Positions 53,217-62,308 of a stretch of DNA of 64,000 nt are shown piece by piece. How positions within the stretch are numbered: position 1 is the stretch's first letter; each line of letters begins with the position of its first letter. Source of the DNA: Chloroflexota bacterium (GTDB taxonomy: Bacteria > Chloroflexota > UBA11872). The notes under the pieces are model-generated. The model saw only the letters and a list, made by a program, of their open reading frames with translations, did no database searches and was not told the origin of the DNA. Where the stretch lies: positions 124,001 to 188,000 of the forward strand of contig JAJDUU010000035.1 of assembly GCA_022826485.1 (NCBI GenBank), read 5' to 3'. Position numbers and translations under genes: made by a program.

Positions 53217-53370
53217 CCTCCGTCATTCCGGCGAAAGCCGGAATCCAGTCCGGTCGAACCTGGGGTGCCTGGATGCGTGGCAGACGGGCGGTTCGCGAAC
53301 CGCCCCTACATCTTCGTTCAAAGGTCTCCGTGGGGGAGAAGAATAGAGCCTGCCCCGTACTCGATACGGG
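53217..53370. repeat. Repeat cluster: REP hairpin, 20-bp palindrome, nested hairpin
   Basis: In the gap 53129-53424: GTCATTCCGGCGAAAGCCGG followed by AATCC (53222-53246), the perfect palindrome GGGCGGTTCGCGAACCGCCC (53286-53305) followed by CTAC, and a CCTGCCCCGTACTCGATACG hairpin (about 53349-53372). The segment of about 68 bp around the palindrome (53262-53333) reappears inverted at about 62806-62872. Confidence 0.8.
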
Positions 53371-53424
53371 GATGAGGGGTCGGCCCCGGCGAAGGGGACC
53401 GCCGCTGACGATGAGTCACGACTG

Positions 53425-54177
53425 CTACCTGGCGTACGGCGTGGCATTGGGCACACGGTAACGCAGGAAGACCTCGCCCTGGCACTTCGTCACGCTCACC
53501 AGTTCGAGCGATAGAACGTCTTCGGGCGTCAGCGCGCGCTCACCCTCGACCGCCGTGCGCGGCCGCGGCTCGCCGATGATCGCCGGCGTGACGGTGATGA
53601 AGAACTCGTCCACCAGACCGGCGTGCAGCATGTGGGCGTTGAGAATCGCGCCGCCTTCGCACACCAGGCGCCGGACGCCCCGCGCGGAGGTCAGGTGGGC
53701 GGCGAGGGCCGGCAAATCGACCACCGAGTCGCCCAGGCGCACGATCTCAGTTACCTGGGCAAGAGCCGGTGACACGACGGCGGCCTCGTGCGTCACCACG
53801 ATGGGCCGCCGCGGGTACCGCCGGTGCCGGAACACCCGATCGGCGGGATCGATTCGCGCCGAGTTGGTCACGATCACGAATAGCGGGGGCTCCGCGAAGC
53901 CGCGCTGCCGGCGCATCTCCCGCAGCTCGCTGCTCCACAGGTAGCGGTCCAGTCCCATCCCGAGCGTCCGCGCGCCGTGCAGCACGGCGTCGAAGTGCGC
54001 CCGAAACCGGCGAAAGGTGCGCTGGTCGGCCTCGCCGCCGATCGGCCAGTAGGCGTCGGTCGGCCCCTTGATGGCGCCGTCCAGCGTCATCACCATCTGG
54101 ATCGCCGTGTAGGGGCGGAGGGTTCCAAGGGGAATCTCCAGATCGTCGTAGATCCCGGACGACTCCTCGCTCGGCAC
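53425..54177 (-). CDS. RibD C-terminal/dihydrofolate reductase-like protein
   Basis: A 250-aa pyrimidine-reductase-fold protein. It has PYTAIQMVMTLDGAIKG near residue 22, HFDAVLHGARTLGMG (NADPH-binding region) and RRLVCEGGAILNAHMLHAGL (the conserved EGG...N). The RibD deaminase domain is absent. The start is uncertain: GTG 54177, one base after the neighbour's stop, fits coupling; an ATG at 54207 would overlap it. Reduction of a pterin or a related substrate is likely, but the true substrate is unknown. Confidence 0.78.
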   Translation of the reverse strand: MPSEESSGIYDDLEIPLGTLRPYTAIQMVMTLDGAIKGPTDAYWPIGGEADQRTFRRFRAHFDAVLHGARTLGMGLDRYLWSSELREMRRQRGFAEPPLFVIVTNSARIDPADRVFRHRRYPRRPIVVTHEAAVVSPALAQVTEIVRLGDSVVDLPALAAHLTSARGVRRLVCEGGAILNAHMLHAGLVDEFFITVTPAIIGEPRPRTAVEGERALTPEDVLSLELVSVTKCQGEVFLRYRVPNATPYAR

Positions 54178-54178
54178 C

Positions 54179-55336
54179 TCAGAGCTCGGCCGGTGCGCCG
54201 TCCGCATAGCGCAGGAGGTCGGGTGGCGCGGCCGGACCCGCGGCCTCCAGCGTTCGGGCGGCGGACTCGTCCAGCGCAATGCCCAGCCCCGGACTCGTCG
54301 GCGGGAGCGCGTGGCCGTCCGTGATCGTCAGATCGCACTCGAACAGCGCCACGATCTCGGGCGCAAACGGCCAGATCACCTCCTGGATCGCCGCGTTGTG
54401 CAGCGCGAAATCCAGGTGCAGGCTGGCCATGGTGTTGACCGGGCTCTGGGGATTGTGCGGCGCCAGCTTGATGAGGTGCGCGTCGGCCGCCACGCCCATC
54501 TTCCACACCTCGGTCAGGCCGCCGGCGTGGGCGATGTCCGGCTGCAAGTAGTCCACCAGCTCCTCGTCGATGACCGGCTGCGCGTCCCAGCGGTGCAGCA
54601 GGCGCTCGCCGGTGGCCAGCGGCACCCGCACCGTCCGCCGGATCCGCCGCAGCGGGGCGACCGCTTCCGGTCGCGTGGGCTCCTCCAGGAAGTAGGGATC
54701 GAACGGCTCCAGCCGCCGCGCCAGGTCGACGAACTCGTCCGGCCGGAGCCGTCCGTGCGTCTCGATGAGCAGGTGAAACGCCTCGCCCACGAACTCCCGC
54801 GCGGCCTGCACGATGCGCTCTGCCTGGCGTATGGCGGCGGGCACGTCCATGCCGCGCCGCTGCTCGTCGGCACGCATCAGCGGCAGGAACTTGGCGGCGG
54901 TCCACCCCTCATCCAGCAGCGGACCGAACGCGTCGGGAACCTCCTCTGGCGCATCGGCGTGGCAGTGGGAATAGAGCGCCATGCGGTCCCGCACCGGCCC
55001 TCCGAGCAGCCGGTGAATCGGCAGCCCCAGGGCCTGCCCGGCGATGTCCCACAGGGCCACGTCGATGCCGGCCAGCGCGCCCATCTGCACCGCGCCGCTG
55101 CGACGGCGGTCGCTCAGGAACACCCGGTGCCACAGGTATTCGCGCCGCAGTGGATCCTCGCCGATCACCAGCTCCGCGAAGTCCCGCAGCGCCTCGCGCA
55201 CCGACCGCTCGCGCCCCATCAACGTCGCCTCGCCCAGGCCCGTCAGCCCCGCGTCCGTCCGCACCAGCACATAGACATAGCTGCGCCCCGCCTGCGGAAC
55301 GATGACGCTATCGACAGCCGTAATGAGCATGGTCAA
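54179..55336 (-). CDS. Mandelate racemase/muconate-lactonizing enzyme family (enolase superfamily)
   Basis: A 385-aa enolase-superfamily sugar-acid dehydratase-like protein. The N-terminal capping domain begins TAVDSVIVPQAGRSYVYV. The barrel contains HLLIETHGRLRPDEFVDLAR (first metal ligand region), YFLEEPTRPEA (Glu) and ATGERLLHRWD. DYLQPDIAHAGGLTEVWKMG and LAPHNPQSP complete the metal and His region. It dehydrates an acid sugar; the specific substrate is not clear. It is followed by the reductase-like gene on the same strand. Confidence 0.87.
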   Translation of the reverse strand: MTMLITAVDSVIVPQAGRSYVYVLVRTDAGLTGLGEATLMGRERSVREALRDFAELVIGEDPLRREYLWHRVFLSDRRRSGAVQMGALAGIDVALWDIAGQALGLPIHRLLGGPVRDRMALYSHCHADAPEEVPDAFGPLLDEGWTAAKFLPLMRADEQRRGMDVPAAIRQAERIVQAAREFVGEAFHLLIETHGRLRPDEFVDLARRLEPFDPYFLEEPTRPEAVAPLRRIRRTVRVPLATGERLLHRWDAQPVIDEELVDYLQPDIAHAGGLTEVWKMGVAADAHLIKLAPHNPQSPVNTMASLHLDFALHNAAIQEVIWPFAPEIVALFECDLTITDGHALPPTSPGLGIALDESAARTLEAAGPAAPPDLLRYADGAPAEL

Positions 55337-55419
55337 GGCTCGTGGGAGTTACGGGGAGATGGTGCCACGGGCCGTAACCCGCCGCGCGAGAAAGGCCGGG
55401 CCGCTGACGCCGCCCGAGA

Positions 55420-58400
55420 CTATGGACCCGGGACGGCTGCGGGTGCGACCGCCGGGTTGTAGGTCTGGGCGAAGAGCATCTCGGACAGCCATCGGCGAAA
55501 TGAGTCGTTGTCGCTGAACTGCTTGAACAGCTCGGTGTGATCGGCCAGCAGATCGGTCATCGCCCGTCCCAGGGCTTTGTCGTGCTCGATGCGCGCGTTC
55601 TGGGCGTCGGAGTTGGCCATCGCGTTCTGGTACGCCTGGTCGGCGGCAACCTTCGCCGGCAGCTCCTCCGAGATCACCTGGTGGATCTTGTCCTGGTCCT
55701 TCCAGTCGATGTTGCCCCAGCGGTCGTTGAACTCCCTGATGATGTTGGAGAGCCGGTCCATCTCCGGGTCCGGCTGCAGCCCGCCGCCGTCCGTGGGGAC
55801 CGGATCGATCTCCGCGTCCTCGTCCGGCAGCTGGATGTCCCGCACCGCCTGCTTCTCGACGCGGTAGCTGTCCATGTCGATGGCTTCCAGAATCCCCTTC
55901 GACAGGTCGTCCTCCTCGGGCGCCGGCAGCTTGGGAACCAGGAACGTCAGGAAGATGTACAGCTTTTCCCACTCGGCGTTGGTGAAGGGCAGGATCGCCG
56001 CCAGAAACCCATAGGTCCGCAGGAACGCCTTCGCCTTGCCTTTGAAGTCCACCTGGCCGTCCTCGTCCAAGTCCTCGCGGTAGACGGCCACACAGGCGTC
56101 CAGGATCGGGTCGAGCTCCGTGCGGTCGGCGCCGGCCAGGTAGCGCTCGACGAACTCCTCGACCTGCGCCGGTCCATAGACCTGATACCCCTCCAGCGCC
56201 GCCGTCAGGTCGTGCAGCTTGTCCGGATCGGTCTCCTCGGCCAGCACGGTGGTCCGGTAGTAGTCGGCGAAGGCGGACTCGATCATGTCGGCGTCGTTGC
56301 TGAAGTCCAGCACGAAGGCGTCGTGCTTCTTGGGGTGCGCCCGGTTCAGCCGCGACAGCGTCTGCACGGCCTTCACGCCGGAGAGCACCTTGTCCACGTA
56401 CATCGTGTGCAGCAGCGGCTCGTCGTAGCCGGTCTGGAACTTGTCGGCGCAGACCAGGAACCGATACGGCTCCTCCTGGATCCGCTCGGCGATCAGGTTC
56501 GACGAGAAGCCGTTCAGCGACGCCTCCGTGACCTTCATCCCGTCGTGCTCGTGCTCGCCCGAGAAGGCCACGATGGCCTGGTATTGGCTCTTGCGCGCCG
56601 TCAAATAGGACCGGATGGCGTGGTAGTAGCTGATCGCCCGCCGGATGCTGCTGGTGACCACCATGGCCCGCGCCTGCCCGCCGATCCTCTGAACGCCGGC
56701 CACCTGCTCGTGGAAGTGGTCCACCATGATCTCGGCCTTCAGGCGGATGGCATGGTCGTGGTCCTCCACATAGCGCCGCAGCTTGCGCCCGGCCCGTTTG
56801 GTGTCGAACTCCGGGTCGCCCTTGACCGTCTTGACCAGCCGGTAGTAGCTGTCCACCGGCGTGTAGTGCGCCAGCACGTCGATGATGAACCCCTCCTGGA
56901 TCGCCTGCTTCATGGTGTAGGCGTGGAAGGGCGCGTGGCGGGTGTGCTCGCCGTCGGGAACGGGCGTGCCGAAGATCTCCAGCGTCTTGTTCTTGGGCGT
57001 GGCGGTGAAGGCGAAGTAGCTGGCGTTCGACAGCAGCTTCTTACTCTCCATGATCCGGTTGATCTGGTCCTCGGTGGTTTCGTCGTCTTCCTCCGCGCCG
57101 GCCTGCCCCAGCGCCATGGACACCGCTGCCGACGTCCGCCCGCCCTGGCTCGAATGGGCCTCGTCGATGATGATCGCGAAGGTGCGCGCCCGGTGCTCGT
57201 TGCCGATCGCGTCCAGGATGTGCGGGAACTTCTGCACCGTGGTGATGATGATCCGCTTGCCCTCCTGGAGCAGACGCCGCAGACGATCCGACCGCTCGGC
57301 GTGCCCCACCACGGAACCCACCTGCGCGAACTGCTTGATGGTGTCCCTGATCTGCTTGTCCAGCACGCGCCGGTCCGTCACCACGACCACCGAGTCGAAC
57401 AGCTCCCCGTCGCCCCGCCTCAGCCCGATCAGCTGGTGCGCCAGCCAGGCGATGGAGTTGGACTTGCCGCTGCCCGCCGAGTGCTGAATCAGATACTTGT
57501 GGCCGACGCCCCGCGTGGACGCGTCGTCCAGCAGCTTCCGCACCACGTCCAACTGGTGATAGCGCGGCCATAGCTGCTGCCGCGTCTTCTTGCCCGTCTT
57601 GGCATCCTTCGATGCAACGATCTGAGCGTAGTTCTCGATGATGTCGGTCAGCCCGTCGCGGGTCAGCACCTGCTTCCAGAGGTAGTCGGTCTTGAGCCCG
57701 TTCGGGTTCGGCGGATTGCCCGCGCCGTCATTCCAGCCGCGATTGAACGGCAGGAACCACGACGCCTTGCCCCGCAGGTGGGTGCAGAACCGCACCTCGT
57801 GGTCGTCCACGGCGAAGTGGACCAGGCAGCGCCCGAGCTCGAAGAGCCGCTCCCGCGGGCTGCGGTCGCGCTTGTACTGCTCCACGGCGTCGTTCACCGT
57901 CTGCTTGGTCAGGCTGTTTTTCAGCTCGAACGTGGCCACCGGCAGGCCGTTGATGAATAGGCCCAAGTCCAGCGCCAGATGGGTCTCGTCGCGGCTGTAG
58001 CGCAGCTGCCGCGTGACGCTGAAGCGGTTCTGCCGGTTGAGTTCCCTGGCGCGCTCGTTGCCGGGTGACGGCGTGCCGTACATCAGGTCGATCTGGTGCG
58101 GCCCACGCTTGATCCCCTTGCGCAGCACGTCGATAGTGCCGCGCTTGGTCACTTCCCCCTGCAAGCGGGCCAGGAACTTGCGCCGCGTCGGACAGTCCTC
58201 GCCCAGGCGCAGCGACTCCGCGATCTCGGGCTGCGTGGCGTGGAGGAAAGCCGCGAGCTGCGCCAGGTCCACGCAGTGCTCCCGGTCATAGTCCCGCGGG
58301 TCGCCGCCGATCCAGCCCGCGCCGTAGGCCGGTGGCCGCTCGCGCGTCGCATCGGCCGCTTGCGGGTCGCAGGCGTGTCCCGTGAGCGCCGTGCAGATGA

Positions 58401-58437
58401 GGCGCTCGAGCCCCCGCTCGCTGGTGTCGCTGGTCAT
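55420..58437 (-). CDS. hsdR: Type I restriction enzyme HsdR
   Basis: A 1005-aa restriction and translocation subunit. The N-terminal nuclease has E171-L-K173 (ATFELKNS). The helicase core has Walker A SAGSGKS (320-326), DEAH (425-428), FTATPKNKT and a later QTLSRLNRAHPKK. The C-terminal helical part (about 800-1000) would bind HsdM. The length is normal for the EcoR124/EcoAI group. HsdS is encoded 1.3 kb upstream, but a VapBC-like pair and repeats lie between, and no hsdM is in the cluster, so function depends on a methyltransferase encoded elsewhere. Confidence 0.92.
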   Translation of the reverse strand: MTSDTSERGLERLICTALTGHACDPQAADATRERPPAYGAGWIGGDPRDYDREHCVDLAQLAAFLHATQPEIAESLRLGEDCPTRRKFLARLQGEVTKRGTIDVLRKGIKRGPHQIDLMYGTPSPGNERARELNRQNRFSVTRQLRYSRDETHLALDLGLFINGLPVATFELKNSLTKQTVNDAVEQYKRDRSPRERLFELGRCLVHFAVDDHEVRFCTHLRGKASWFLPFNRGWNDGAGNPPNPNGLKTDYLWKQVLTRDGLTDIIENYAQIVASKDAKTGKKTRQQLWPRYHQLDVVRKLLDDASTRGVGHKYLIQHSAGSGKSNSIAWLAHQLIGLRRGDGELFDSVVVVTDRRVLDKQIRDTIKQFAQVGSVVGHAERSDRLRRLLQEGKRIIITTVQKFPHILDAIGNEHRARTFAIIIDEAHSSQGGRTSAAVSMALGQAGAEEDDETTEDQINRIMESKKLLSNASYFAFTATPKNKTLEIFGTPVPDGEHTRHAPFHAYTMKQAIQEGFIIDVLAHYTPVDSYYRLVKTVKGDPEFDTKRAGRKLRRYVEDHDHAIRLKAEIMVDHFHEQVAGVQRIGGQARAMVVTSSIRRAISYYHAIRSYLTARKSQYQAIVAFSGEHEHDGMKVTEASLNGFSSNLIAERIQEEPYRFLVCADKFQTGYDEPLLHTMYVDKVLSGVKAVQTLSRLNRAHPKKHDAFVLDFSNDADMIESAFADYYRTTVLAEETDPDKLHDLTAALEGYQVYGPAQVEEFVERYLAGADRTELDPILDACVAVYREDLDEDGQVDFKGKAKAFLRTYGFLAAILPFTNAEWEKLYIFLTFLVPKLPAPEEDDLSKGILEAIDMDSYRVEKQAVRDIQLPDEDAEIDPVPTDGGGLQPDPEMDRLSNIIREFNDRWGNIDWKDQDKIHQVISEELPAKVAADQAYQNAMANSDAQNARIEHDKALGRAMTDLLADHTELFKQFSDNDSFRRWLSEMLFAQTYNPAVAPAAVPGP

Positions 58438-58448
58438 ATCGCTATCGA

Positions 58449-58859
58449 CTACTCGCGGAACGGATTGATCACCCGCAGGCCGTCATAGTCCTGCTTGGCG
58501 CTCAGGTCCTCCGAGTACACCGCGTCGCACCCCAACGCCCGCGCCGCGGCAAGGATGGCTCCGTCCCAGTAAGACAGCCCGAAGCGCCGGCTGATTGCGA
58601 CAGCATGGTCGAAGATCGCAGGAGTTAGCGGCTGAATCGGGAAGAGGCGAAGAGGCTCCAGAAAGGTGAGCGTCTGCTCCGGGGTCAGCCGCCCCTCGCG
58701 GCTTCGCCGAGTGGCCTGGTGATAGAACTCCTGGAACACCTGCACCGACAATGCCAAGTCAGGCTCTGCAAGCAGTTCCAGTGCACGTTGCCGTTTGTCG
58801 AACTCCCTCGGTGTACCGCAAGCGGCATAGAGCAGAACATTGGTGTCAACAAATCGCAT
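58449..58859 (-). CDS. PIN-domain toxin (VapC-like)
   Basis: A 136-aa PIN ribonuclease. Acidic residues are D5 (MRFVDTNVLLYAA), the central Glu in VFQEFYHQ, and the C-terminal pair in SYWDGAILAAARALGCDAVYSEDL. It cleaves RNA when not held by its antitoxin. The ATG at 58859 lies 8 bp after the antitoxin stop; a GTG one codon upstream also exists. It ends 11 bp before hsdR, so toxin and restriction gene are probably one transcript. Confidence 0.85.
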   Translation of the reverse strand: MRFVDTNVLLYAACGTPREFDKRQRALELLAEPDLALSVQVFQEFYHQATRRSREGRLTPEQTLTFLEPLRLFPIQPLTPAIFDHAVAISRRFGLSYWDGAILAAARALGCDAVYSEDLSAKQDYDGLRVINPFRE

Positions 58860-58867
58860 CACGCCAT

Positions 58868-59395
58868 TTATCGTTGGAACTTGAGCGGATTGTCGGGCGA
58901 CTTTGCATCCTTGATGCTTGCCTTGAGCGCGGCAAGTTCGCCTTCGAGGTCCTCGCCCCGCTCCTCGGCGGCAGCCAACATGGCCTCAAGACGCGCCTTG
59001 CGCCGATCGTACAGTTCTTCCCGATCCACCACACCGGGCATATGCAGTCCGATGCCCTTCGCGCGAAAGTCGGACGCGACCTCCTTGAGCAGTTGCCGAC
59101 GAAAGTCCAGGAGCTCTTGCGCGTCGCCGATGGGACGGCCGGCCAGGGCTGCGGCCCTGGCCCGTGCCTCGTCATGCAGTTGCTGCACATGCAGGCGGAC
59201 CGTGGCATCCGCCGCAGCGGTCGTCGCCCGGTCGCCTTGCGCCTCGCTGACGTCCCGCGACAAGTCATCCTCCGTCAGCGCCGACAGGTGTTCCCGCACC
59301 AGCGCCGAGACCGACGTGTCCAACTCCGCCGCGCGGATGCGGGCGCGCCGATAGGTCGCGTCGTCGACGGATACGGTGATGTTCCTCATCGTCAC
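58868..59395 (-). CDS. RHH antitoxin-like protein with long C-terminus
   Basis: A 175-aa protein. The N-terminal ribbon-helix-helix (RNITVSVDDATYRRARIRAA, then LVREHLSAL) resembles VapB/CopG antitoxins. The C-terminal 110 residues are helical and charged, much longer than usual, and may form a coiled coil (LEAMLAAAEERGEDLEGELAAL). Start at GTG 59395, or ATG 59389. A TATACT element lies 25-30 bp upstream. It is the partner of the PIN protein downstream. Confidence 0.78.
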   Translation of the reverse strand: MTMRNITVSVDDATYRRARIRAAELDTSVSALVREHLSALTEDDLSRDVSEAQGDRATTAAADATVRLHVQQLHDEARARAAALAGRPIGDAQELLDFRRQLLKEVASDFRAKGIGLHMPGVVDREELYDRRKARLEAMLAAAEERGEDLEGELAALKASIKDAKSPDNPLKFQR

Positions 59396-59447
59396 AGTCT
59401 CACAGTTTCAGTGGGTCGCAGTATACGAGGCCGTTGCGAAACCTTCC

Positions 59448-59713
59448 GTCATTCGGTAGTTGGTCACCTTGAGTCCGTCATTCCCGCGAAGAGCCTGCCC
59501 CGTACTTGATACGGGGCGGGAATCCATCCCCGTACGGCAACCGGCGAATCGAGGGTACCCGCCGGTGCTGGGTCACCATGCGGCGCTCAGATGTCAGAGT
59601 TGCCCACTACCCGTCATTCCGGCGGAAGCCGGAATCCAGTTTCCCCGAGCCTAACCACCCTTGGAGCAGAGCCTTCCCCGTGCGTGATACGGAGGGCGAC
59701 GCATGCGTCGCCC
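59448..59713. repeat. Repeat cluster inside the restriction locus
   Basis: The gap 59396-59713 between hsdS and the toxin-antitoxin pair. It holds a hairpin GTCATTCCCGCGAAGAGCCT with CCCCGTACTTGATACGGGG (about 59477-59517) and GTCATTCCGGCGGAAGCCGG (59612-59631). The 20-bp palindrome GGGCGACGCATGCGTCGCCC lies at 59694-59713, its last bases touching the hsdS stop codon region. Confidence 0.8.
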
Positions 59714-61072
59714 CTACGTCTGCTCGTCGTCGACCTCCGTCTCCTCCGGCAACCCCGCCGCCGCCTCACGCACGTCCAGCTTGCCCGTCACCACGTCCGC
59801 GATCAGCCGCGTGCGGTATTCCTCGATCAGCTCGATCTGCCGCCGGGCGCGGGCGATGGCGGCGTCGCTGTCGGCGGTGGCGGCTCGAAGAGCAATGCCG
59901 ATATTCTTTTGCTCCTCAGTAGACGGAAGAGGTAGTGCCACTGCGCAAAAGTTATTGAAGTTCAGGTCTTGCCCGTCACGAATGAAGTTGGCTGTTGACT
60001 GTAGAGCCTTGATGTAAGCTTGCGACTTGAAGACGTAGCTAAAGAACTCCACATCTGCCTCAATAGCTGGGCGAAGCACGATGTACGAGGAGCGGATGCA
60101 TCCAGATGCCCAAGCTCTCTCCAATCCACCTTGAAAGCTGCGCATGCTGATGACGAAGTCGTCAACTTCGACATGCCGGCGCTTGTCGAGATGAAGAGAG
60201 ATCTTGACCACCCTCCGACCTTCTCGCCGCTCGAACTCGTCTTGGGGGATTACTCCGTGTGCTTGTGTCGCGGAGAGCTGAACGTCGTTTGGTCTGGCTA
60301 ATTCTCGGCGGGGGCTGAATAGCCGCTTGCTTGACCGCACCTCCCAATGCTCCGGCACGTCGCCGAGCCACTCGACGCCGGAGGGCTTGAGGCGGACGTT
60401 GGGATCGAGGCCGCGAGTCACGGCCTGGTTGATGACCGCCTGCTTCTCCTCCTCCAGCAGCCCAATCAGCTTCCGCTTCGCCCCCACATACCGCCGAATC
60501 CGCCGGTCCACCCAATCCAGGTAGCGGACGATGGCGTGCTGTTCCGAGAGGGGTGGGAGAGCTACCCATAGATATTTGAGTTGGCCACTGTAGATGTGCA
60601 TGATGGTGATGCCGCGACCCATCTGGGATTTCTGCGTCTGCGCGGCAGGGCAGTCCAATGCGTAGCCCGCAAACTTGGGTTCGATTGGAATCGTCGGCCG
60701 GAATACGATCAAGTCTCCACCGCAGAGAACCTGGCTGTGCATCAAGTTCACCGCAGATTTGCCAATCTCCTCTATTGTCTCTCCTGACGTCGGAAAGAGA
60801 ACGTCGCCTCTATCGATTGGCGTATAAGCATTGGCCCTCGCTGGCGAAACGCAACTCCGTGTCTGGCTTATGAAGGACCTGTGGGTCGTGTAGAGGTCTC
60901 CATACCGCACACACGGTATCCCAACGGGAACCTCGTCATCCTTCGTTCCCCCGGAGCCCTTAGAGAAGGTGCCAATCCTTCCAAGCTGGACAACTTGCCA
61001 ATGCGCTGGTACGTCGCCAAGCCACTCGACGCCAGACACCGTATAGTTCTGATATCGAACAGGATTGCCCAT
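59714..61072 (-). CDS. hsdS: Type I restriction specificity subunit HsdS
   Basis: A 452-aa protein with two target-recognition domains. Each is introduced by the same conserved block: SGVEWLGDVPAHWQV near residue 12 and SGVEWLGDVPEHWEV near 241. The central conserved helix region (HAIVRYLDWVDRRIRRYVGA) and the terminal one (ELIEEYRTRLIADVVTGKLD) are GC-rich, while the TRDs between are AT-richer, as if exchanged. ATG 61072 gives the usual N-terminus; a start at 61120 would overlap the HNH gene. It ends beside a perfect palindrome. Confidence 0.88.
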   Translation of the reverse strand: MGNPVRYQNYTVSGVEWLGDVPAHWQVVQLGRIGTFSKGSGGTKDDEVPVGIPCVRYGDLYTTHRSFISQTRSCVSPARANAYTPIDRGDVLFPTSGETIEEIGKSAVNLMHSQVLCGGDLIVFRPTIPIEPKFAGYALDCPAAQTQKSQMGRGITIMHIYSGQLKYLWVALPPLSEQHAIVRYLDWVDRRIRRYVGAKRKLIGLLEEEKQAVINQAVTRGLDPNVRLKPSGVEWLGDVPEHWEVRSSKRLFSPRRELARPNDVQLSATQAHGVIPQDEFERREGRRVVKISLHLDKRRHVEVDDFVISMRSFQGGLERAWASGCIRSSYIVLRPAIEADVEFFSYVFKSQAYIKALQSTANFIRDGQDLNFNNFCAVALPLPSTEEQKNIGIALRAATADSDAAIARARRQIELIEEYRTRLIADVVTGKLDVREAAAGLPEETEVDDEQT

Positions 61073-61109
61073 TGCCTTCGTTACCTCGTCATTCCAGAAC
61101 CCGATAGAG

Positions 61110-62273
61110 TTAGTTGCCAAAACTCTCAGTGTTGTGCTTGATGAATGGTTTCATCTTGCCCATGATATCCTTTATCAGGCGCTGAAGTTGATCGTCAGTC
61201 AAATACTCACCGTGCTCCGCATCGCAGTTGTCAAAGGCGTGCTTCACAGCATCGCCAATCGATTTGTCTAATGACCTTTTGAAGTTTGATTTGACAATAT
61301 ATTCAAATAAGCTGTTGACCGCAGACTGCCTGACTCTATCGTCGAACCTCTCATAGGCAAATGCCGAGTGGATATCTGGCATGGACAAGTCTAAATCAAT
61401 CTCAATATCCAACTCCTCACCCTTGACAGGGTCTACTGCATAGAGATTTGCGAAATCGTCCCCTGAATACGATTCAGAAAGACAAAGGAGCATTCTGTGG
61501 AGGCTGTAAAACTCGACATATCCCAATATTGCCCTGATATCGGAGCGACCTCTCACATAGACGCAGTGGAGTGGCTTCTCCAACGGACGATTGACTACCA
61601 GATCGCGATCGCCATCGTAGTAATATCCAAAACATGGCTTCGCATTATGAGTCGACAGATAATTGATCGCAAGATCGCATGCTTGAGGGTCAATGCCCGA
61701 GTCGTACACTAGCGCTACCGCCGATTTTACGAGTGACCTTCCAGTCTTCTCGCCTCCGAAGTCCAGGGTGACTTCTGTCATGTCAGAACTATAATATGAA
61801 TCTCCCCGTGCGGTTGCCATTAGCTCATGGACGCTTCTGTTCGCTAATGGTGGATATTTCCTGCGCAGCCCCGTAATCAAGCGCCTCAATTCGCGCATGG
61901 ATCGAGCACGAAGCTTGAGTTGCTTGATGTTTCCAATAGTAGTTTCTTTATATGATGGTGTAGCGATGGTCATCCGGCCATCGGAATGGAGTTGCACCTC
62001 TTCATCGCCACTGGTAGGAAACACTTGTGAAGGTACACGTCCCCTGTGCCGCTTTATTCCCAAGAGGAGACTCAGGGGATTCAATTGCCTTGCCAACTCA
62101 GCATCCCAGAGTCGTCCTGTGTTCTGGTTACATCTGGTGCAGATGAAGCCGGTGACCGTCTTACGCCCACCGATGGCATTCAGGATTACGTGCTCCTTCG
62201 TTGAGTCCTCTTCCGTGAGAAGGTTGCCACATTGCAGGATGCATTCCGGATCTGACATTTTCATCTCATCCAT
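61110..62273 (-). CDS. HNH endonuclease-like protein (HNH_5 type)
   Basis: A 387-aa protein. Near the N-terminus a treble-clef pattern is visible: a CILQC pair, then KEHVILNAIGG (the EH of HNH_5) and CTRCNQNTG. The remaining 320 residues match nothing I know and include RHRGRVPSQVFPT and a long acidic-to-helical C-terminal region. Base composition is markedly AT-rich against the neighbours, suggesting recent transfer. It lies directly upstream of hsdS, where hsdM would be expected. GGAG nine bases before ATG 62273 supports this start; ATG 62258 is also possible. Confidence 0.7.
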   Translation of the reverse strand: MDEMKMSDPECILQCGNLLTEEDSTKEHVILNAIGGRKTVTGFICTRCNQNTGRLWDAELARQLNPLSLLLGIKRHRGRVPSQVFPTSGDEEVQLHSDGRMTIATPSYKETTIGNIKQLKLRARSMRELRRLITGLRRKYPPLANRSVHELMATARGDSYYSSDMTEVTLDFGGEKTGRSLVKSAVALVYDSGIDPQACDLAINYLSTHNAKPCFGYYYDGDRDLVVNRPLEKPLHCVYVRGRSDIRAILGYVEFYSLHRMLLCLSESYSGDDFANLYAVDPVKGEELDIEIDLDLSMPDIHSAFAYERFDDRVRQSAVNSLFEYIVKSNFKRSLDKSIGDAVKHAFDNCDAEHGEYLTDDQLQRLIKDIMGKMKPFIKHNTESFGN

Positions 62274-62308
62274 TTGTGCGAACTCCACCCACAGTCTCGT
62301 CTACTAGT

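Noticed and set aside
53425-54279. Longer form of the RibD-like protein starting at 54279
   Set aside because: It would overlap the end of the enolase-superfamily gene by 100 bp, and the extra residues are Arg/Pro-rich without conservation.
55537-57573. 678-codon frame antisense to hsdR
   Set aside because: HsdR carries all helicase and nuclease motifs in register; the opposite frame has none.
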